This document shows, one piece after another, positions 33,874 through 43,722 of a stretch of 64,000 nucleotides of DNA; the first letter of the stretch is position 1; every line of letters starts with the position of its first letter. The translations under genes and the position numbers were made by a program. The DNA comes from Mesorhizobium opportunistum WSM2075 (GTDB taxonomy: Bacteria; Pseudomonadota; Alphaproteobacteria; Rhizobiales; Rhizobiaceae). The notes beneath the pieces were generated by a model that saw nothing but the letters and a program-made list of their open reading frames with translations, ran no database searches and was not told the DNA's origin. Where the stretch lies: assembly GCF_000176035.2 (NCBI RefSeq), contig NC_015675.1, positions 1,426,001-1,490,000 on the forward strand, written 5' to 3'.

Positions 33874-35070
33874 CTACCGTTTCAGCACGTCGACGCCGGG
33901 CAGCGGCTTGCCTTCCATCCATTCCAGGAACGCGCCGCCGGCGGTCGAGACATAGGTGAAGTCGTCGGCGACACCGGCGTGGTTGAGCGCTGCCACCGTA
34001 TCGCCGCCACCGGCAACGGAGACCAGCTTGCCGGCCTTGGTGCGCGCCGCGGCATGCTTGGCCGCGGCCACCGTGGCGTGATCGAAGGGAGCGATTTCGA
34101 AGGCGCCGAGCGGGCCGTTCCAGACCAGTGTCGCGGCGCGGTCGATCCATTCGCCGACGGCCGTCACGGTCTTTGCACCGACATCGAGGATCATGCCGTC
34201 GGCCGGCACCTCCGAGATGGCGACGGTTTCGCAGGCAGCGCCCGCCTTGAATTCCTTGGCGACGACGCCGTCGACCGGCAGGATGATGGCGCAGCCGGCC
34301 TCGGCCGCCTCGATCATGATCTGCTTGGCGGTCGCGGCCAAATCATGCTCGCACAGCGACTTGCCGACATTGGTGCCGCGCGCGGCGAGGAAGGTGTTGG
34401 CCATGCCGCCACCGATTACCAGCGCGTCGACCTTCTTCACCAGGTTCATCAACAGGTCGATCTTGGTCGAGACCTTGGCGCCGCCGACGATGGCGACGAC
34501 AGGACGGACCGGATTGCCCAGGCCTTTCTCCAGCGCCTCGAGCTCGGCCTGCATGGTGCGGCCGGCGAAGGCCGGCAACAGGTGCGCCAACCCTTCCGTC
34601 GATGAATGGGCGCGATGCGCCGCCGAAAAGGCGTCGTTGACGAAGATGTCGCCATTGGCGGCGAGCCGTTCGGTGAAGGCCGGATCGTTCTTCTCCTCGG
34701 CCTTGTAGAAGCGGGTGTTTTCGAGCAGCAGCACGTCGCCCTTGTTCATTGCAGCGACCGCGCTTCCCGCCGTGTCGCCGACGCAGTCCGAGGCAAAGCC
34801 GACGGGACGGCCGAGCACCTGCGCCGTCGCTTTCGCGATCGGCTCCAGCGAGAATTCGGGAGAGGGGCCATCCTTGGGGCGGCCGAAATGGGCGAGCAGG
34901 ATGACCTTGGCGCCCTTGCCGGACAGCTCGGCGATGGTCGGCGCGATGCGCTCGATGCGGGTGGCGTCGGTGACCTTGCCGTCGGCGACGGGAACGTTGA
35001 GGTCGACGCGCACCAGCACGCGCTTGCCGCTGATGTTGCCGATGTCGTCCAGTGTCCTGAAGGCAGCCAT
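33874..35070 (-). CDS. pgk: Phosphoglycerate kinase
   Basis: This 398-residue protein has [61 protein letters not shown] and a C-terminal [12 protein letters not shown], all canonical PGK motifs. It interconverts 1,3-bisphosphoglycerate and 3-phosphoglycerate. The start at ATG 35070 has GAAAGGGAT upstream; an upstream extension in frame is not PGK. It lies in the leftward block tkt-gap-antiporter-pgk-fba. Confidence 0.96.
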   Translation of the reverse strand: MAAFRTLDDIGNISGKRVLVRVDLNVPVADGKVTDATRIERIAPTIAELSGKGAKVILLAHFGRPKDGPSPEFSLEPIAKATAQVLGRPVGFASDCVGDTAGSAVAAMNKGDVLLLENTRFYKAEEKNDPAFTERLAANGDIFVNDAFSAAHRAHSSTEGLAHLLPAFAGRTMQAELEALEKGLGNPVRPVVAIVGGAKVSTKIDLLMNLVKKVDALVIGGGMANTFLAARGTNVGKSLCEHDLAATAKQIMIEAAEAGCAIILPVDGVVAKEFKAGAACETVAISEVPADGMILDVGAKTVTAVGEWIDRAATLVWNGPLGAFEIAPFDHATVAAAKHAAARTKAGKLVSVAGGGDTVAALNHAGVADDFTYVSTAGGAFLEWMEGKPLPGVDVLKR

Positions 35071-35228
35071 GCCGATCCCTTTCCTCGAAAGATCGCCGGG
35101 ACCATACCCCGCATCGGCTACGATGCAAGGCTTGGGCTGGGTTCGGGACGAAATTTTGAGGCGGGCGGGCACACAGTCCGTGAAGACAGCGCCGACGTAG
35201 ATGAGGGAGACGCAAACGAGCGCCGCAG

Positions 35229-37109
35229 TCAGCTTCCCGTCGCTGCCTTTTCGACCGGCGGCTCAGGGGCGTCGTCTGTCTTTGCCGCCACCTGCGTTAC
35301 TACCGGTCTGCGCCAATCGCGGATGAAGGCAGCGAGGCGGTCGACGATCTCGCCGGCACTGAGGAAGACCGGCACTCGCGCCACCGGCGCGGTGGGCTCG
35401 AAGGAGAGGCCCAGCCCGGTGATCCTGCCCTTGTCATCGACATCCCTGACGATCAGCTCGATCGGACCGATCAGCACACGGTCGGCATATTCGGCATGGC
35501 CGCCGAGCCGCGCGGTGACCAGCGCGCCGACGGTCTGCTTCTGCTCGGCTTCGGTCAGGCCCGGCGCGTAGGCGGCTTCCAGTTCGGCGGCCGAGCGCGC
35601 CGGGTCGACGGCGAAGGCGCCGAAGAAATCGGCGTCCTCCGGATCGACGACGGCGCGGCTGGCAAACAGCTTGTCGAGGAGGCGCGGATAGCGGTCCGGC
35701 ACGAAGATGTAGACTTGGTCGCCGGCGGCGAGCCGGCCCATGTCCTGGAAGCGCATCGAGCGGCCGTCGCGCAGCACGAGCGAGGGCCGCGCCCAGCGCG
35801 GAATGCGCTCGCCGCGCGCCACCGGGCTGCCGGGTGCGACGCGATAGGCGAGCAGCTCGTGGTGGGCGGAGCCCGGCAATTCCAGCTCGACCTTGTCCAG
35901 CGGGCCGAGGCGCGCCGGCACGATGAGGCCAAGGCGACGTGCCAGCGGGCCAACCGTCCAGCCCTGGATGACCAGCGACACAAGCACGATGATGAAGGCG
36001 GCATTGAAGATGGTGCGGCCGTTCTCCAGCCCGCCAAGCAGCGGGGTGATGGCCAGCAGGATTGAAACCGCGCCGCGCAGGCCGACCCAGGAGACAAAGG
36101 CGACCTCAGGGCGAGGCAAGCGGAACGGGATCAGGCAGAGCCAGACCGCGATCGGCCTGGCGATGAACATCAGGAACAGGCCAAGCGCTATCGCCGGCAG
36201 CATGATCGCGGGGAATTGCGAGGGCGTCGCGAACAGGCCGAGGATCAGGAACATGATGATCTGTGCCAGCCACGACATACCATCCTGGAAGCGCTTGAGG
36301 ATGGTGACGGCGCGGATGTCGGAATTGCCGGCGATGAGCCCGGCAAGATAGACCGCCAGGAAGCCCGAGCCGCCGATGGCGCCGGCGGCGGCGAAAACCA
36401 TCAGCGATAGCGTCAGCACGAAGATCGGCAGCAGGCCATGGTCGAGATTAAGCCGGTCGACGAGGCGCACGATGCCGAGGCCGCCGAGCACGCCGACAAC
36501 GGCGCCGAGGCCCATGTTGACGAGGAAGCCCAGCATCAGGTTGGTGACCAGGACGTTGGTTTCGGGATTGGCGTGGGCGGCGATGATCTCGACCAGCGTG
36601 ATGGTGAGGAAGATGGCGATCGGATCGTTGGTGCCGGATTCCACCTCGAGCGTGGAGCGCACGCGCTCGCGCAAATTGATCTCGCCGGCGCGCAGCAGGA
36701 AGAACACCGCAGCCGCATCGGTGGACGCGACGGCAGCCCCGAGCAGGAAGGATTCCAGCCAGCTGAGGTCGAGCAGATAGTAGGCAGCGGCCCCGAACAG
36801 GCCAGTGGTGAGCAGCACGCCGAAGGTCGCCAGCGACAGCGCCGGCCCCGCCGCCTGCCGCAAGGCATTGAGCGGCGTGCCGAAACCGGAATCGAACAGG
36901 ATGACGGCAAGCGCCAGTGAGCCGGCAAAATAGGCGACGCGGGCATTGTCGAATTCGATGCCGAGGCCGTCCGTTCCGGTCGCGAGCCCGATGCATAAAA
37001 ACAGAAGCAGGAGGGGGGCGCCGAAGCGGAAGGCGATCAGGCTCGAAAACGCGGCGGCGACGACAAGCGCTGTGCCGACCAGCGTGACGAGATAGATCGC
37101 ATGCTCCAT
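35229..37109 (-). CDS. Potassium/proton antiporter, CPA1 family (CvrA/NhaP2-like)
   Basis: This 626-residue membrane antiporter has about 12-13 helices (residues 5-395) with the CPA1 features [20 protein letters not shown] and [20 protein letters not shown] (ion-binding aspartates). A cytosolic tail (about 400-620) has a TrkA_C/RCK-like segment ([30 protein letters not shown]). It matches NhaP2/CvrA-type K+/H+ antiporters, which export K+. It is inserted between gap and pgk. Confidence 0.9.
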   Translation of the reverse strand: MEHAIYLVTLVGTALVVAAAFSSLIAFRFGAPLLLLFLCIGLATGTDGLGIEFDNARVAYFAGSLALAVILFDSGFGTPLNALRQAAGPALSLATFGVLLTTGLFGAAAYYLLDLSWLESFLLGAAVASTDAAAVFFLLRAGEINLRERVRSTLEVESGTNDPIAIFLTITLVEIIAAHANPETNVLVTNLMLGFLVNMGLGAVVGVLGGLGIVRLVDRLNLDHGLLPIFVLTLSLMVFAAAGAIGGSGFLAVYLAGLIAGNSDIRAVTILKRFQDGMSWLAQIIMFLILGLFATPSQFPAIMLPAIALGLFLMFIARPIAVWLCLIPFRLPRPEVAFVSWVGLRGAVSILLAITPLLGGLENGRTIFNAAFIIVLVSLVIQGWTVGPLARRLGLIVPARLGPLDKVELELPGSAHHELLAYRVAPGSPVARGERIPRWARPSLVLRDGRSMRFQDMGRLAAGDQVYIFVPDRYPRLLDKLFASRAVVDPEDADFFGAFAVDPARSAAELEAAYAPGLTEAEQKQTVGALVTARLGGHAEYADRVLIGPIELIVRDVDDKGRITGLGLSFEPTAPVARVPVFLSAGEIVDRLAAFIRDWRRPVVTQVAAKTDDAPEPPVEKAATGS

Positions 37110-37135
37110 CCGTGATTTGCCCCTCGAATTCCTGA

Positions 37136-37232
37136 CGCATGACCCCGAAATCGGGATCGATTTCGGAAAGGATCATGCGCCAAGTCAAAGTGTTACAGCG
37201 TCCTTTGCGCGTCCGAGGACGCGCGGCGCTGT
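37136..37232. repeat. Palindromic intergenic repeat, family C
   Basis: There are two adjacent dyads: GCATGA...CGAAATCG...CGATTTCG...TCATGC (37137-37178), and TACAGCG...GCGCGTCC...GGACGCGC...CGCTGTA (about 37194-37232). Both motifs are known to me as frequent rhizobial intergenic elements. They occupy most of the 297-nt gap between the antiporter start and gap. Confidence 0.65.
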
Positions 37233-37352
37233 AGTGCTTTCCCGATTCAACGGAGAGTGGGGCGAAGGCATGGCCAGTGCAAGGCGGGAGGGTGGTTTTT
37301 TGGCCGAAGCCGCTGATTTTCGGGCGGCTGACCGTTGCGGCTCCGGCAAATG

Positions 37353-37380
37353 AAAAACGCCCGGGCGAAGCCGGGCGTTT
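37353..37380 (-). terminator. Terminator of gap
   Basis: A 10-bp perfect stem (AAACGCCCGG 37355-37364, CCGGGCGTTT 37371-37380) with a GCGAAG loop is followed on the minus strand by TTTTTC. It lies 27 nt past the gap stop and separates gap from the antiporter gene. Confidence 0.88.
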
Positions 37381-37406
37381 CAGGACTTGCGAAGACGGGC
37401 CTGCGA

Positions 37407-38417
37407 TCAGGCGATGGTCTTGCCGAAGGCGACCGCGGTGTCGCCCATGCGGTTGGAAAAACCCCATTCATTGTCGTACCAGGACAGCACCGAAACGAAG
37501 TTGCCGTCCATCACCTTGGTCTGGTCGAGTGCCATGATCGAGGAACGCGGATCGTGGTTGAAGTCGATCGAGACATTCGGGTGATGGGTCACGCCGAGAA
37601 TGCCCTTGAGCTTGCCGTTGGAGGCGGCAATCACCGCTTCGTTGATTTCCTGCACCGTGGTGGCGCGCTTGGCGATGAACTTGAAGTCGACGACCGAGAC
37701 GTTCGGGGTCGGCACGCGGATCGAGATGCCGTCGAGCTTGCCCTTGAGGTCGGGCAGCACGAGGCCGATCGCCTTGGCGGCACCGGTCGATGTCGGGATC
37801 TGCGACAGCGCGGCGGCGCGGGCGCGGTAGAGGTCCTTGTGCATGGTGTCCAGCGTCGGCTGGTCGCCGGTGTAGGAATGGATCGTCGTCATCATGCCCT
37901 TTTCGATGCCGACCGTCTCGTGCAGCACGGCGGCCAGCGGCGCCAGGCAGTTGGTGGTGCAGGACGCGTTCGAGATGACGATGTGGTCCTTGGTCAGCTT
38001 GTCGTGGTTGATGCCGTAGACGACGGTGAGGTCAGCGCCGTCGGCGGGTGCGGACACCAGCACGCGCTTGGCGCCGGCGGTGAGGTGCGCGGCGGCCTTG
38101 TCACGGGCGGTGAAGATGCCGGTACATTCGAGGGCGATGTCGACACCGAGTTCCTTCCAGGGCAGCTGCGTCGGATCCTTGATCGCGGTGACCTTGAATT
38201 TTTCCTTGCCGACGGTGATCTGGTCGCCATCGACGCTCACCTCGTGCGGGAAGCGGCCGTGCACGCTGTCGTAGCGCAGCAGGTGCGCGTTGGTTTCGAC
38301 CGGGCCGAGATCGTTGACGGCGACGACGTCGATGTCCTTGCGGCCGGACTCATGGATGGCGCGCAGGATGTTGCGGCCGATGCGGCCGAATCCGTTGATG
38401 GCAACTCTGACGGTCAT
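37407..38417 (-). CDS. gap: Glyceraldehyde-3-phosphate dehydrogenase, type I
   Basis: This 336-residue GAPDH has the Rossmann start [20 protein letters not shown], catalytic Cys153 in [26 protein letters not shown] and [12 protein letters not shown]. It oxidises glyceraldehyde-3-phosphate with NAD(P)+. The residue after the second beta strand ([10 protein letters not shown]) is aspartate, which usually means NAD+ preference. It lies downstream of tkt. Confidence 0.96.
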   Translation of the reverse strand: MTVRVAINGFGRIGRNILRAIHESGRKDIDVVAVNDLGPVETNAHLLRYDSVHGRFPHEVSVDGDQITVGKEKFKVTAIKDPTQLPWKELGVDIALECTGIFTARDKAAAHLTAGAKRVLVSAPADGADLTVVYGINHDKLTKDHIVISNASCTTNCLAPLAAVLHETVGIEKGMMTTIHSYTGDQPTLDTMHKDLYRARAAALSQIPTSTGAAKAIGLVLPDLKGKLDGISIRVPTPNVSVVDFKFIAKRATTVQEINEAVIAASNGKLKGILGVTHHPNVSIDFNHDPRSSIMALDQTKVMDGNFVSVLSWYDNEWGFSNRMGDTAVAFGKTIA

Positions 38418-38524
38418 GTTTCTCTCCCTGGGAGTTGGAAGGTAATTTGGTCCGCAGCTTCATAGCGGCGGACGGCCGAAGAATCCAGCCGTCCAAGGCA
38501 TGGATTTAAATCGATTAGGTCGGG

Positions 38525-38563
38525 CCAGGTCACGAAAATGCGGATGCAGTTTCGTGGGCCTGG
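38525..38563. promoter_or_regulatory. Hairpin between tkt and gap
   Basis: Stacked arms CCAGG/CCTGG (38525-38529, 38559-38563) and CACGAAA/TTTCGTG (38531-38537, 38550-38556) form a stem-loop 14 nt after the tkt stop. It lacks a T run, so it may be a transcript-stabilising or regulatory hairpin rather than a terminator. Confidence 0.4.
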
Positions 38564-38576
38564 GCACTTCAATCGG

Positions 38577-40568
38577 TTATTTGCCGTGCAGGCGGGCTTC
38601 CGCCGCCTTGGCAGCCGCCTCGGCGGTGATGCCGAAATGTGGATAGAGCTGCTCGATGGTGCCCGAGGCGCCGAAGCCGGTCATGCCGATGAAGATGCCG
38701 TCGGAGCCGATGAGATGATCCCAGCCCTGGCGGATGCCGGCTTCGATCGCCATCTTGATCGGCGCGTTTCCGATCGTCTTCTTCCGATAGCCATCGCTCT
38801 GCTTGTCGAACAGTTCGAAGCAAGGCACCGACACGACGCGGGTCGGGTGGCCGTGCTTCTCCAGCAAGTCGCGGGCGCCAAGCGCGATCTCGACTTCGGA
38901 ACCTGTGGCGAAGATCGTCACCGCCGCCTCGCCGCTGGCCGCGGCCAGTTCGTAGGCGCCCTGGCTGCTCAGGTTCTTGTCCGAGTGCTCGGTGCGCACC
39001 GTCGGCAGGTTCTGGCGGGTCAGCGCCAAGGTCGACGGGGTCTTCTCCGATTCAAGGGCGATCTGCCAGCATTCGGCGGTTTCCACCGCGTCGGCCGGAC
39101 GGAAGACATTGTGGTTCGGGATGGCGCGCAGCGCCGCCATATGCTCGACCGGCTGGTGGGTCGGGCCGTCTTCGCCCAGACCGATGGAATCATGGGTCAT
39201 GACGAAGATCGAGCGGATGCCCATCAGCGAGGCAAGCCGCATCGAGGGGCGGGCATAGTCGGAGAAACACAGGAAGGTACCGCCATAGGCGATGAGGCCG
39301 CCATGCAGCGTCAGGCCGTTGATCGCGGCGGCCATGCCGTGCTCACGGATGCCGTAGTGGACATAGCGCTGGCCGTAATCGTCCGGCGTGATGTTCTTGG
39401 TCTGGCTGGTCTTGGTGTTGTTGGAGCCGGTGAGGTCGGCGGAGCCACCGATGGTCTCGGGCACGGCGCCGTTGATGATTTCGAGCGCCATTTCCGAAGA
39501 CTTGCGGGTGGCGACCTTCGGCTTGTCGGCCGAGAGCTTCTTCTTGTAGTCGGCAATGACGGCGTCGAAATTGGACGGCAGCTTGCCGTTGGTGCGACGC
39601 TCGAACTCCGCCTTCAGCTTGGCGTCGGCCTTGGCGAGGCGACCTTCCCAATCGGTGCGTGCCTTGACGCCAGCCTTGCCGGCGGTGCGCCAGGCGTCGA
39701 GGATGTCGGCCGGGATTTCGAAGGGCGGCGAGTCCCAGTTGAAGAACTTGCGTGCGCCGGCGATCTCGTCGGCGCCAAGCGGCGAGCCGTGCGCCTTGTT
39801 GGTGCCGGCCTTGGTCGGCGCGCCGAAGCCGATGGTCGTCTTGCAGGCGATCATCGTCGGCTTGTCGGAATGGCGGGCGGCTTCGATGGCATAGGCGATG
39901 GCTTCAGGTTCGGTGCCGTCGATGTGGCTGGCGTTCCAGCCGGAGGCCTGGAAGCGGGCGACCTGGTCGGTGTTGTCGGCGAGCGAGACCGGGCCGTCGA
40001 TCGAGATGTTGTTGTTGTCCCAGAAGACGATCAGCTTGTTGAGCTTGAGGTGGCCGGCCAGCGCGATGGCTTCCTGGGAAACGCCTTCCATCAGGCAGCC
40101 GTCGCCGGCCAGCACGTAGGTGTAGTGGTCGACGAGGTCATTGCCGAAGGCGGCATTCATGATGCGCTCGCCGAGCGCGAAGCCGACCGAATTGGCGAGG
40201 CCCTGGCCGAGCGGGCCAGTGGTCGTCTCGATGCCGGTGGCATGGCCGTATTCGGGATGGCCAGCCGTCTTCGAGCCCAGCTGGCGGAAATGCTTGATCT
40301 GGTCGAGGGTCATGTCCTCGTAGCCGGTCAGATGGAGCAGCGAATAGAGCAGCATCGAACCATGGCCGGCCGACAGGATGAAACGGTCGCGGTCGGCCCA
40401 GCGCGGGGCCTTGGGGTCATATTTCAGGAAGCGCGTGAACAGCACCGTGGCGATATCGGCGCAACCCATGGGCAGGCCGGGATGACCGGAATTCGCCTTC
40501 TCGACGGCGTCCATGGAGAGAAAACGGATCGCATTGGCCATCCGGTCATGTTGTTCACGCGACGTCAT
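38577..40568 (-). CDS. tkt: Transketolase
   Basis: This 663-residue TPP enzyme has [18 protein letters not shown], the TPP motif [18 protein letters not shown]...[18 protein letters not shown] Pyr domain sequence ([19 protein letters not shown]), and the transketolase-wide [18 protein letters not shown]. It moves two-carbon units in the non-oxidative pentose phosphate pathway. I start at ATG 40568; an upstream in-frame start adds 20 unrelated residues. Confidence 0.96.
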   Translation of the reverse strand: MTSREQHDRMANAIRFLSMDAVEKANSGHPGLPMGCADIATVLFTRFLKYDPKAPRWADRDRFILSAGHGSMLLYSLLHLTGYEDMTLDQIKHFRQLGSKTAGHPEYGHATGIETTTGPLGQGLANSVGFALGERIMNAAFGNDLVDHYTYVLAGDGCLMEGVSQEAIALAGHLKLNKLIVFWDNNNISIDGPVSLADNTDQVARFQASGWNASHIDGTEPEAIAYAIEAARHSDKPTMIACKTTIGFGAPTKAGTNKAHGSPLGADEIAGARKFFNWDSPPFEIPADILDAWRTAGKAGVKARTDWEGRLAKADAKLKAEFERRTNGKLPSNFDAVIADYKKKLSADKPKVATRKSSEMALEIINGAVPETIGGSADLTGSNNTKTSQTKNITPDDYGQRYVHYGIREHGMAAAINGLTLHGGLIAYGGTFLCFSDYARPSMRLASLMGIRSIFVMTHDSIGLGEDGPTHQPVEHMAALRAIPNHNVFRPADAVETAECWQIALESEKTPSTLALTRQNLPTVRTEHSDKNLSSQGAYELAAASGEAAVTIFATGSEVEIALGARDLLEKHGHPTRVVSVPCFELFDKQSDGYRKKTIGNAPIKMAIEAGIRQGWDHLIGSDGIFIGMTGFGASGTIEQLYPHFGITAEAAAKAAEARLHGK

Positions 40569-40779
40569 GGTTCCTCCATGGTGGGGGGTTTGGGGCTTGG
40601 GAGAGCCCTTGAAAAGGGTGCGCGACACATAGCAGGCGCGGGCTTTTAGTCAACAAATCGGGTGCATATTTGCCGGTCTTGTGATGCCGGCGGCGGGCCT
40701 ACATTAGCGTTAGCGGGGGACAGTCGCGAGAGCTTTGTTGACGTCGCCTTCACCCGGTGCCTAATGTTTCCGATATAAC

Positions 40780-40792
40780 GCGTTCTGAACGC
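40780..40792. promoter_or_regulatory. Short palindrome near the DUF4164 promoter
   Basis: GCGTTC-T-GAACGC forms a perfect 13-bp dyad overlapping a TATAAC sequence (40774-40779), 38 nt before the DUF4164 ATG. This suggests an operator at the -10 region; the protein is unknown. The remainder of the tkt/DUF4164 gap shows nothing clear. Confidence 0.35.
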
Positions 40793-40830
40793 GAACGATT
40801 CGGTGATGGGCAGGGCACAGGACGAACGCC

Positions 40831-41103
40831 ATGACCGGGGAAACCACGCTCAAGGAAGTGATCGCCAGGCTAGGCAAGGCCATGGAGGGGCTGGAAAGCG
40901 CCGTCGCGGCCAAGCTTGAGCACGAACGCGACTACTCGGAAGCCGAGGCCGAGGTGCAGCGGATGAACGCCGATCGCTCGCGGCTGGCGCAGGAACTCGA
41001 CAATTCCGAAGCACGCGCCGAACGGCTGGAAGACGCCAACAAGGAAGTCTCGCGACGGCTGGTAACCGCAATGGAAACCATCCGCGCCGTGTTGGACAGA
41101 TAG
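40831..41103 (+). CDS. DUF4164 coiled-coil protein
   Basis: This 90-residue protein is a long heptad-patterned helix (LKEVIARLGKAMEGLESAVA, RSRLAQELDNSEARAERLED) of the DUF4164 family. It regularly precedes zapA in rhizobia, with 11 nt between them here, so it is probably part of the Z-ring accessory module. Its role itself is not established. Confidence 0.87.
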   Translation: MTGETTLKEVIARLGKAMEGLESAVAAKLEHERDYSEAEAEVQRMNADRSRLAQELDNSEARAERLEDANKEVSRRLVTAMETIRAVLDR

Positions 41104-41114
41104 GAGCTGGCCCG

Positions 41115-41480
41115 ATGGCACAGGTCACGGTTTCAATCGACGGCAAGCAGTATCGCATGGCCTGCGACGAGGGCCAGGAAGAGCATCTGATCGACCTTGC
41201 CGAACGCTTCGACCGTTATGTTTCACACCTGAAGGACTCGTTCGGCGAGATCGGCGACCAGCGGCTGACCGTGATGGCCGGGATCATGGTGATGGACGAG
41301 CTTTCCGAGCTGCAGAAACGCGTCAAGGGCATGGAAAGCGAAGTGCTGACTTTGCGCAAGACGCGCGACGAGGCGCTGACCAAGGCCGACAAGAGCGACA
41401 GCGTGCTGACCAACGCGCTCGGCGCGCTGGCGCAGCGCATGGAAGATCTCACGGCGACGCTGGCGGTCAACAAGGCCTGA
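41115..41480 (+). CDS. zapA: Cell division protein ZapA
   Basis: This 121-residue protein has QVTVSIDGKQYRMACDEGQE, EEHLIDLAERFDRYVSHLKD and GDQRLTVMAGIMVMDELSEL, the globular ZapA head, followed by a coiled coil. ZapA bundles FtsZ protofilaments at midcell. It follows the DUF4164 gene closely. Confidence 0.9.
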   Translation: MAQVTVSIDGKQYRMACDEGQEEHLIDLAERFDRYVSHLKDSFGEIGDQRLTVMAGIMVMDELSELQKRVKGMESEVLTLRKTRDEALTKADKSDSVLTNALGALAQRMEDLTATLAVNKA

Positions 41481-41729
41481 GCAAGTCGCGGTTGAACGGC
41501 ATCGCGCGCCGGATCTGTTCTTTCATACAGACCTGTCTCCGGCAGAGACAGCTTCGACTTCGGCGGACATCCGAAAATCCTGCCGCAATTTCCATCGAGG
41601 ACAGAATCTTTTTCGCCGCCAGCGCTGCAACTGGCAGGTTTAAGCATTTTGTCGGCGCTGCCAGGAGTGCTAAAAAGGTGTTGAGCTGCGGCAGCGGGTT
41701 TGCGGCATTGTCAGGGGTAGGGATAGATC
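41481..41729 (+). other. Noncoding region downstream of zapA
   Basis: I see no gene in these 249 nt. A perfect 7-bp hairpin (CTGTCTC 41533-41539, GAGACAG 41545-41551) lies 53 nt past the zapA stop. In many proteobacteria 6S RNA is encoded just after zapA, so this is a place to look, but I cannot recognise a 6S sequence or closing stem here. The peroxiredoxin promoter must lie at the right end. Confidence 0.3.
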
Positions 41730-42389
41730 ATGAGCCTTCGTATCAACGATATCGCACCGGACTTCACCGCCGAGACCACCCAAGGGGTGATCAAATTCCA
41801 TGACTGGATCGGCGACGGCTGGGCGATCCTGTTCAGCCACCCGAAGAACTTCACCCCGGTCTGCACGACCGAGCTCGGCACGATGGCGGGGCTCGAAGGC
41901 GAGTTCAAGAAGCGCAACGTCAAGATCATCGGCATTTCGGTCGATCCGGTTGCCAGCCACGACAAATGGCAGGCCGACATCAAGACGGCGACCGGCCATT
42001 CCGTGAACTATCCGCTGATCGGCGACAAGGACCTCAAGGTCGCCAAGCTCTACGACATGCTGCCGGGCGGTGCCGGCGAGACGTCGGAAGGCCGCACGCC
42101 CGCCGACAACGCCACGGTGCGCTCGGTCTATGTCATCGGGCCGGACAAGAAGATCAAGCTGGTGCTGACCTATCCGATGACCACGGGCCGCAACTTCGAC
42201 GAGATCCTGCGCGCGGTCGATTCCATGCAGCTGACCGCCAAGCACCAGGTGGCGACGCCGGCGAACTGGAAGCAGGGCGAGGACGTCATCATCACCGCCG
42301 CCGTTTCCAACGAGGATGCGATCAAGCGTTTCGGCGCCTACGAAACCATCCTGCCCTATCTCCGGAAGACCAAGCAGCCATCGGCCTGA
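41730..42389 (+). CDS. 1-Cys peroxiredoxin (Prx6-type)
   Basis: This 219-residue thiol peroxidase has the peroxidatic Cys45 in SHPKNFTPVCTTELGTMAGL, the arginine-containing RSVYVIGPDKKIKLVLTYPM, and the long C-terminal dimerisation domain of Prx6 (RNFDEILRAVDSMQLTAKHQ, TPANWKQGEDVIITAAVSNE). There is no resolving cysteine, so recycling needs an external thiol. It reduces peroxides in the cytoplasm. Confidence 0.92.
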   Translation: MSLRINDIAPDFTAETTQGVIKFHDWIGDGWAILFSHPKNFTPVCTTELGTMAGLEGEFKKRNVKIIGISVDPVASHDKWQADIKTATGHSVNYPLIGDKDLKVAKLYDMLPGGAGETSEGRTPADNATVRSVYVIGPDKKIKLVLTYPMTTGRNFDEILRAVDSMQLTAKHQVATPANWKQGEDVIITAAVSNEDAIKRFGAYETILPYLRKTKQPSA

Positions 42390-42543
42390 GCACCTCCCCG
42401 GGCGCCTGGGAACGGTTTTTGCCTTTCTCGCCGCCTCGGGCGAAGCGATACTTGACTGGGCGGCCTGAGAGGACAACCATGCTCTTCTCAGGCGCCGTCA
42501 GAGAAAATCATTCCTGCCGGCCGAGGAGTTGAGGGAGCCGGAA

Positions 42544-43416
42544 TTGGACATGGTTTTGGCCAGGCCATTGGTCAGCGGCTTCTATGACAAGCCGACCGGG
42601 GCCATCCAGTATGTCGTCGCCGATCCGGCCACGAAGCGCTGCGCCATCATCGACCCGATCCTCGACTTCGACGAGAAATCCGGCGCAACGGGTACGAAGA
42701 GCGCGGACGCCCTGCTCGATTTCATGGAAGAGAACGGGCTGGAGCTGGAGTGGATCCTCGACACCCATCCGCATGCCGACCATTTCTCCGCCGCGCATTA
42801 CCTGAGAGAAAAGACCGGGGCGCCGACAGCGATCGGCGACAGGGTCGTCGATGTCCAGAACCTGTGGAAGGCAATCTACAACTGGCCGGATTTTCCTGCT
42901 GATGGCTCGCAGTGGAACAGGCTGTTTGGGGAGGGCGAGACCTTCCGGATCGGCACCCTTCCGGTCAAGGTGCTGTTCTCGCCCGGACACACGCTGGCGT
43001 CGATCACCTATGTGGTCGGCGACGCCGCCTTCATCCACGATACGCTGTTCATGCCCGACAGCGGCACGGCGCGGGCGGATTTTCCCGGCGGCAGCGCCTT
43101 GCGGCTCTGGCATTCGATCCAGGCCATCCTGGCTTTGCCAGATGAAACGCGCGTCTTCGTCGGCCATGATTATCAGGCCGGCGGCCGCGAGCCTCTCTGG
43201 GAAAGCACGGTGGCCGCGCAGAAGGCCACGAACATTCATCTCGTCGCCGCGCACAGCGAAGCCGAGTTCGTCGCCTTGCGCGAGGCGCGTGACCGGTCCC
43301 TGCCGATGCCTAGGCTGATCCTGCATGCACTGCAGGTCAACATGAACGGCGGACGGCTGCCGGAACCGGAGGCCAATGGCCGGCGATATCTGAAATTTCC
43401 GCTGGATGGGCTTTGA
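42544..43416 (+). CDS. Metallo-beta-lactamase-fold hydrolase
   Basis: This 290-residue protein has the binuclear metal motif HPHADH (75-80), the downstream SPGHTLASITYVVGDAAFIH and FVGHDYQAGG. It resembles bacterial ETHE1/Blh-type enzymes (persulfide dioxygenase and related), in which glutathione persulfide is oxidised, although rhodanese is absent here. Start choice: TTG 42544 is preceded by GGGAG at 6 nt; TTG 42529 and ATG 42550 are alternatives. It lies 155 nt after the peroxiredoxin gene, which may reflect a shared thiol-stress theme. Confidence 0.82.
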   Translation: MDMVLARPLVSGFYDKPTGAIQYVVADPATKRCAIIDPILDFDEKSGATGTKSADALLDFMEENGLELEWILDTHPHADHFSAAHYLREKTGAPTAIGDRVVDVQNLWKAIYNWPDFPADGSQWNRLFGEGETFRIGTLPVKVLFSPGHTLASITYVVGDAAFIHDTLFMPDSGTARADFPGGSALRLWHSIQAILALPDETRVFVGHDYQAGGREPLWESTVAAQKATNIHLVAAHSEAEFVALREARDRSLPMPRLILHALQVNMNGGRLPEPEANGRRYLKFPLDGL

Positions 43417-43452
43417 CGGGTATTTTTGTGGCGGGCGCCGCCGGTGAAACTG

Positions 43453-43630
43453 CCGATCTCCCCACCTGCGGGGGAGAGATGCCCGGCAGGGCAGAGGGGG
43501 GTGCTGTCCCTCCGACCTGTCAGCCAATTGTGCCTTCAGTTTTCGGTTGGGTGACTGACGCCGAAAGTAGCGTTCCTTCACACCCCCCTCTGTCCTGCCG
43601 GACATCTCCCCCGCAAGGGGGGGATTGGCC
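43453..43630. repeat. Large inverted intergenic repeat, family D
   Basis: Two arms of about 50 nt face each other: 43453-43502 (CCGATCTCCCC...GCAGAGGGGGGTG) and 43580-43628 (CACCCCCCTCTGTCCTGCCG ... GGGGGATTGGC). They match as reverse complements with few mismatches and enclose about 77 nt. This pattern of 'AGGGGGG' and 'CTCCCC' elements is frequent between genes in Mesorhizobium. It fills the gap between the hydrolase and rpoH. Confidence 0.75.
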
Positions 43631-43665
43631 ATGCTCCCGGTTTTCGCAAACCGCCAGCCGAATAT

Positions 43666-43700
43666 AAAAAAGCGGCGCCAGTTTCCTGACGCCGCCTTTT
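43666..43700 (-). terminator. Terminator of rpoH
   Basis: On the minus strand GCGGCG-T-CAG / CTG-G-CGCCGC pairs around a GAAA loop and is followed by TTTTTTAT. It lies 23 nt past the rpoH stop. Confidence 0.88.
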
Positions 43701-43722
43701 GATCTTGTTGCCGAACCCGGCT

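Noticed and set aside
38538..40649. A 703-codon open frame opposite to tkt
   Set aside because: It is an antisense shadow of transketolase, with repetitive low-complexity sequence and no ribosome-binding site.
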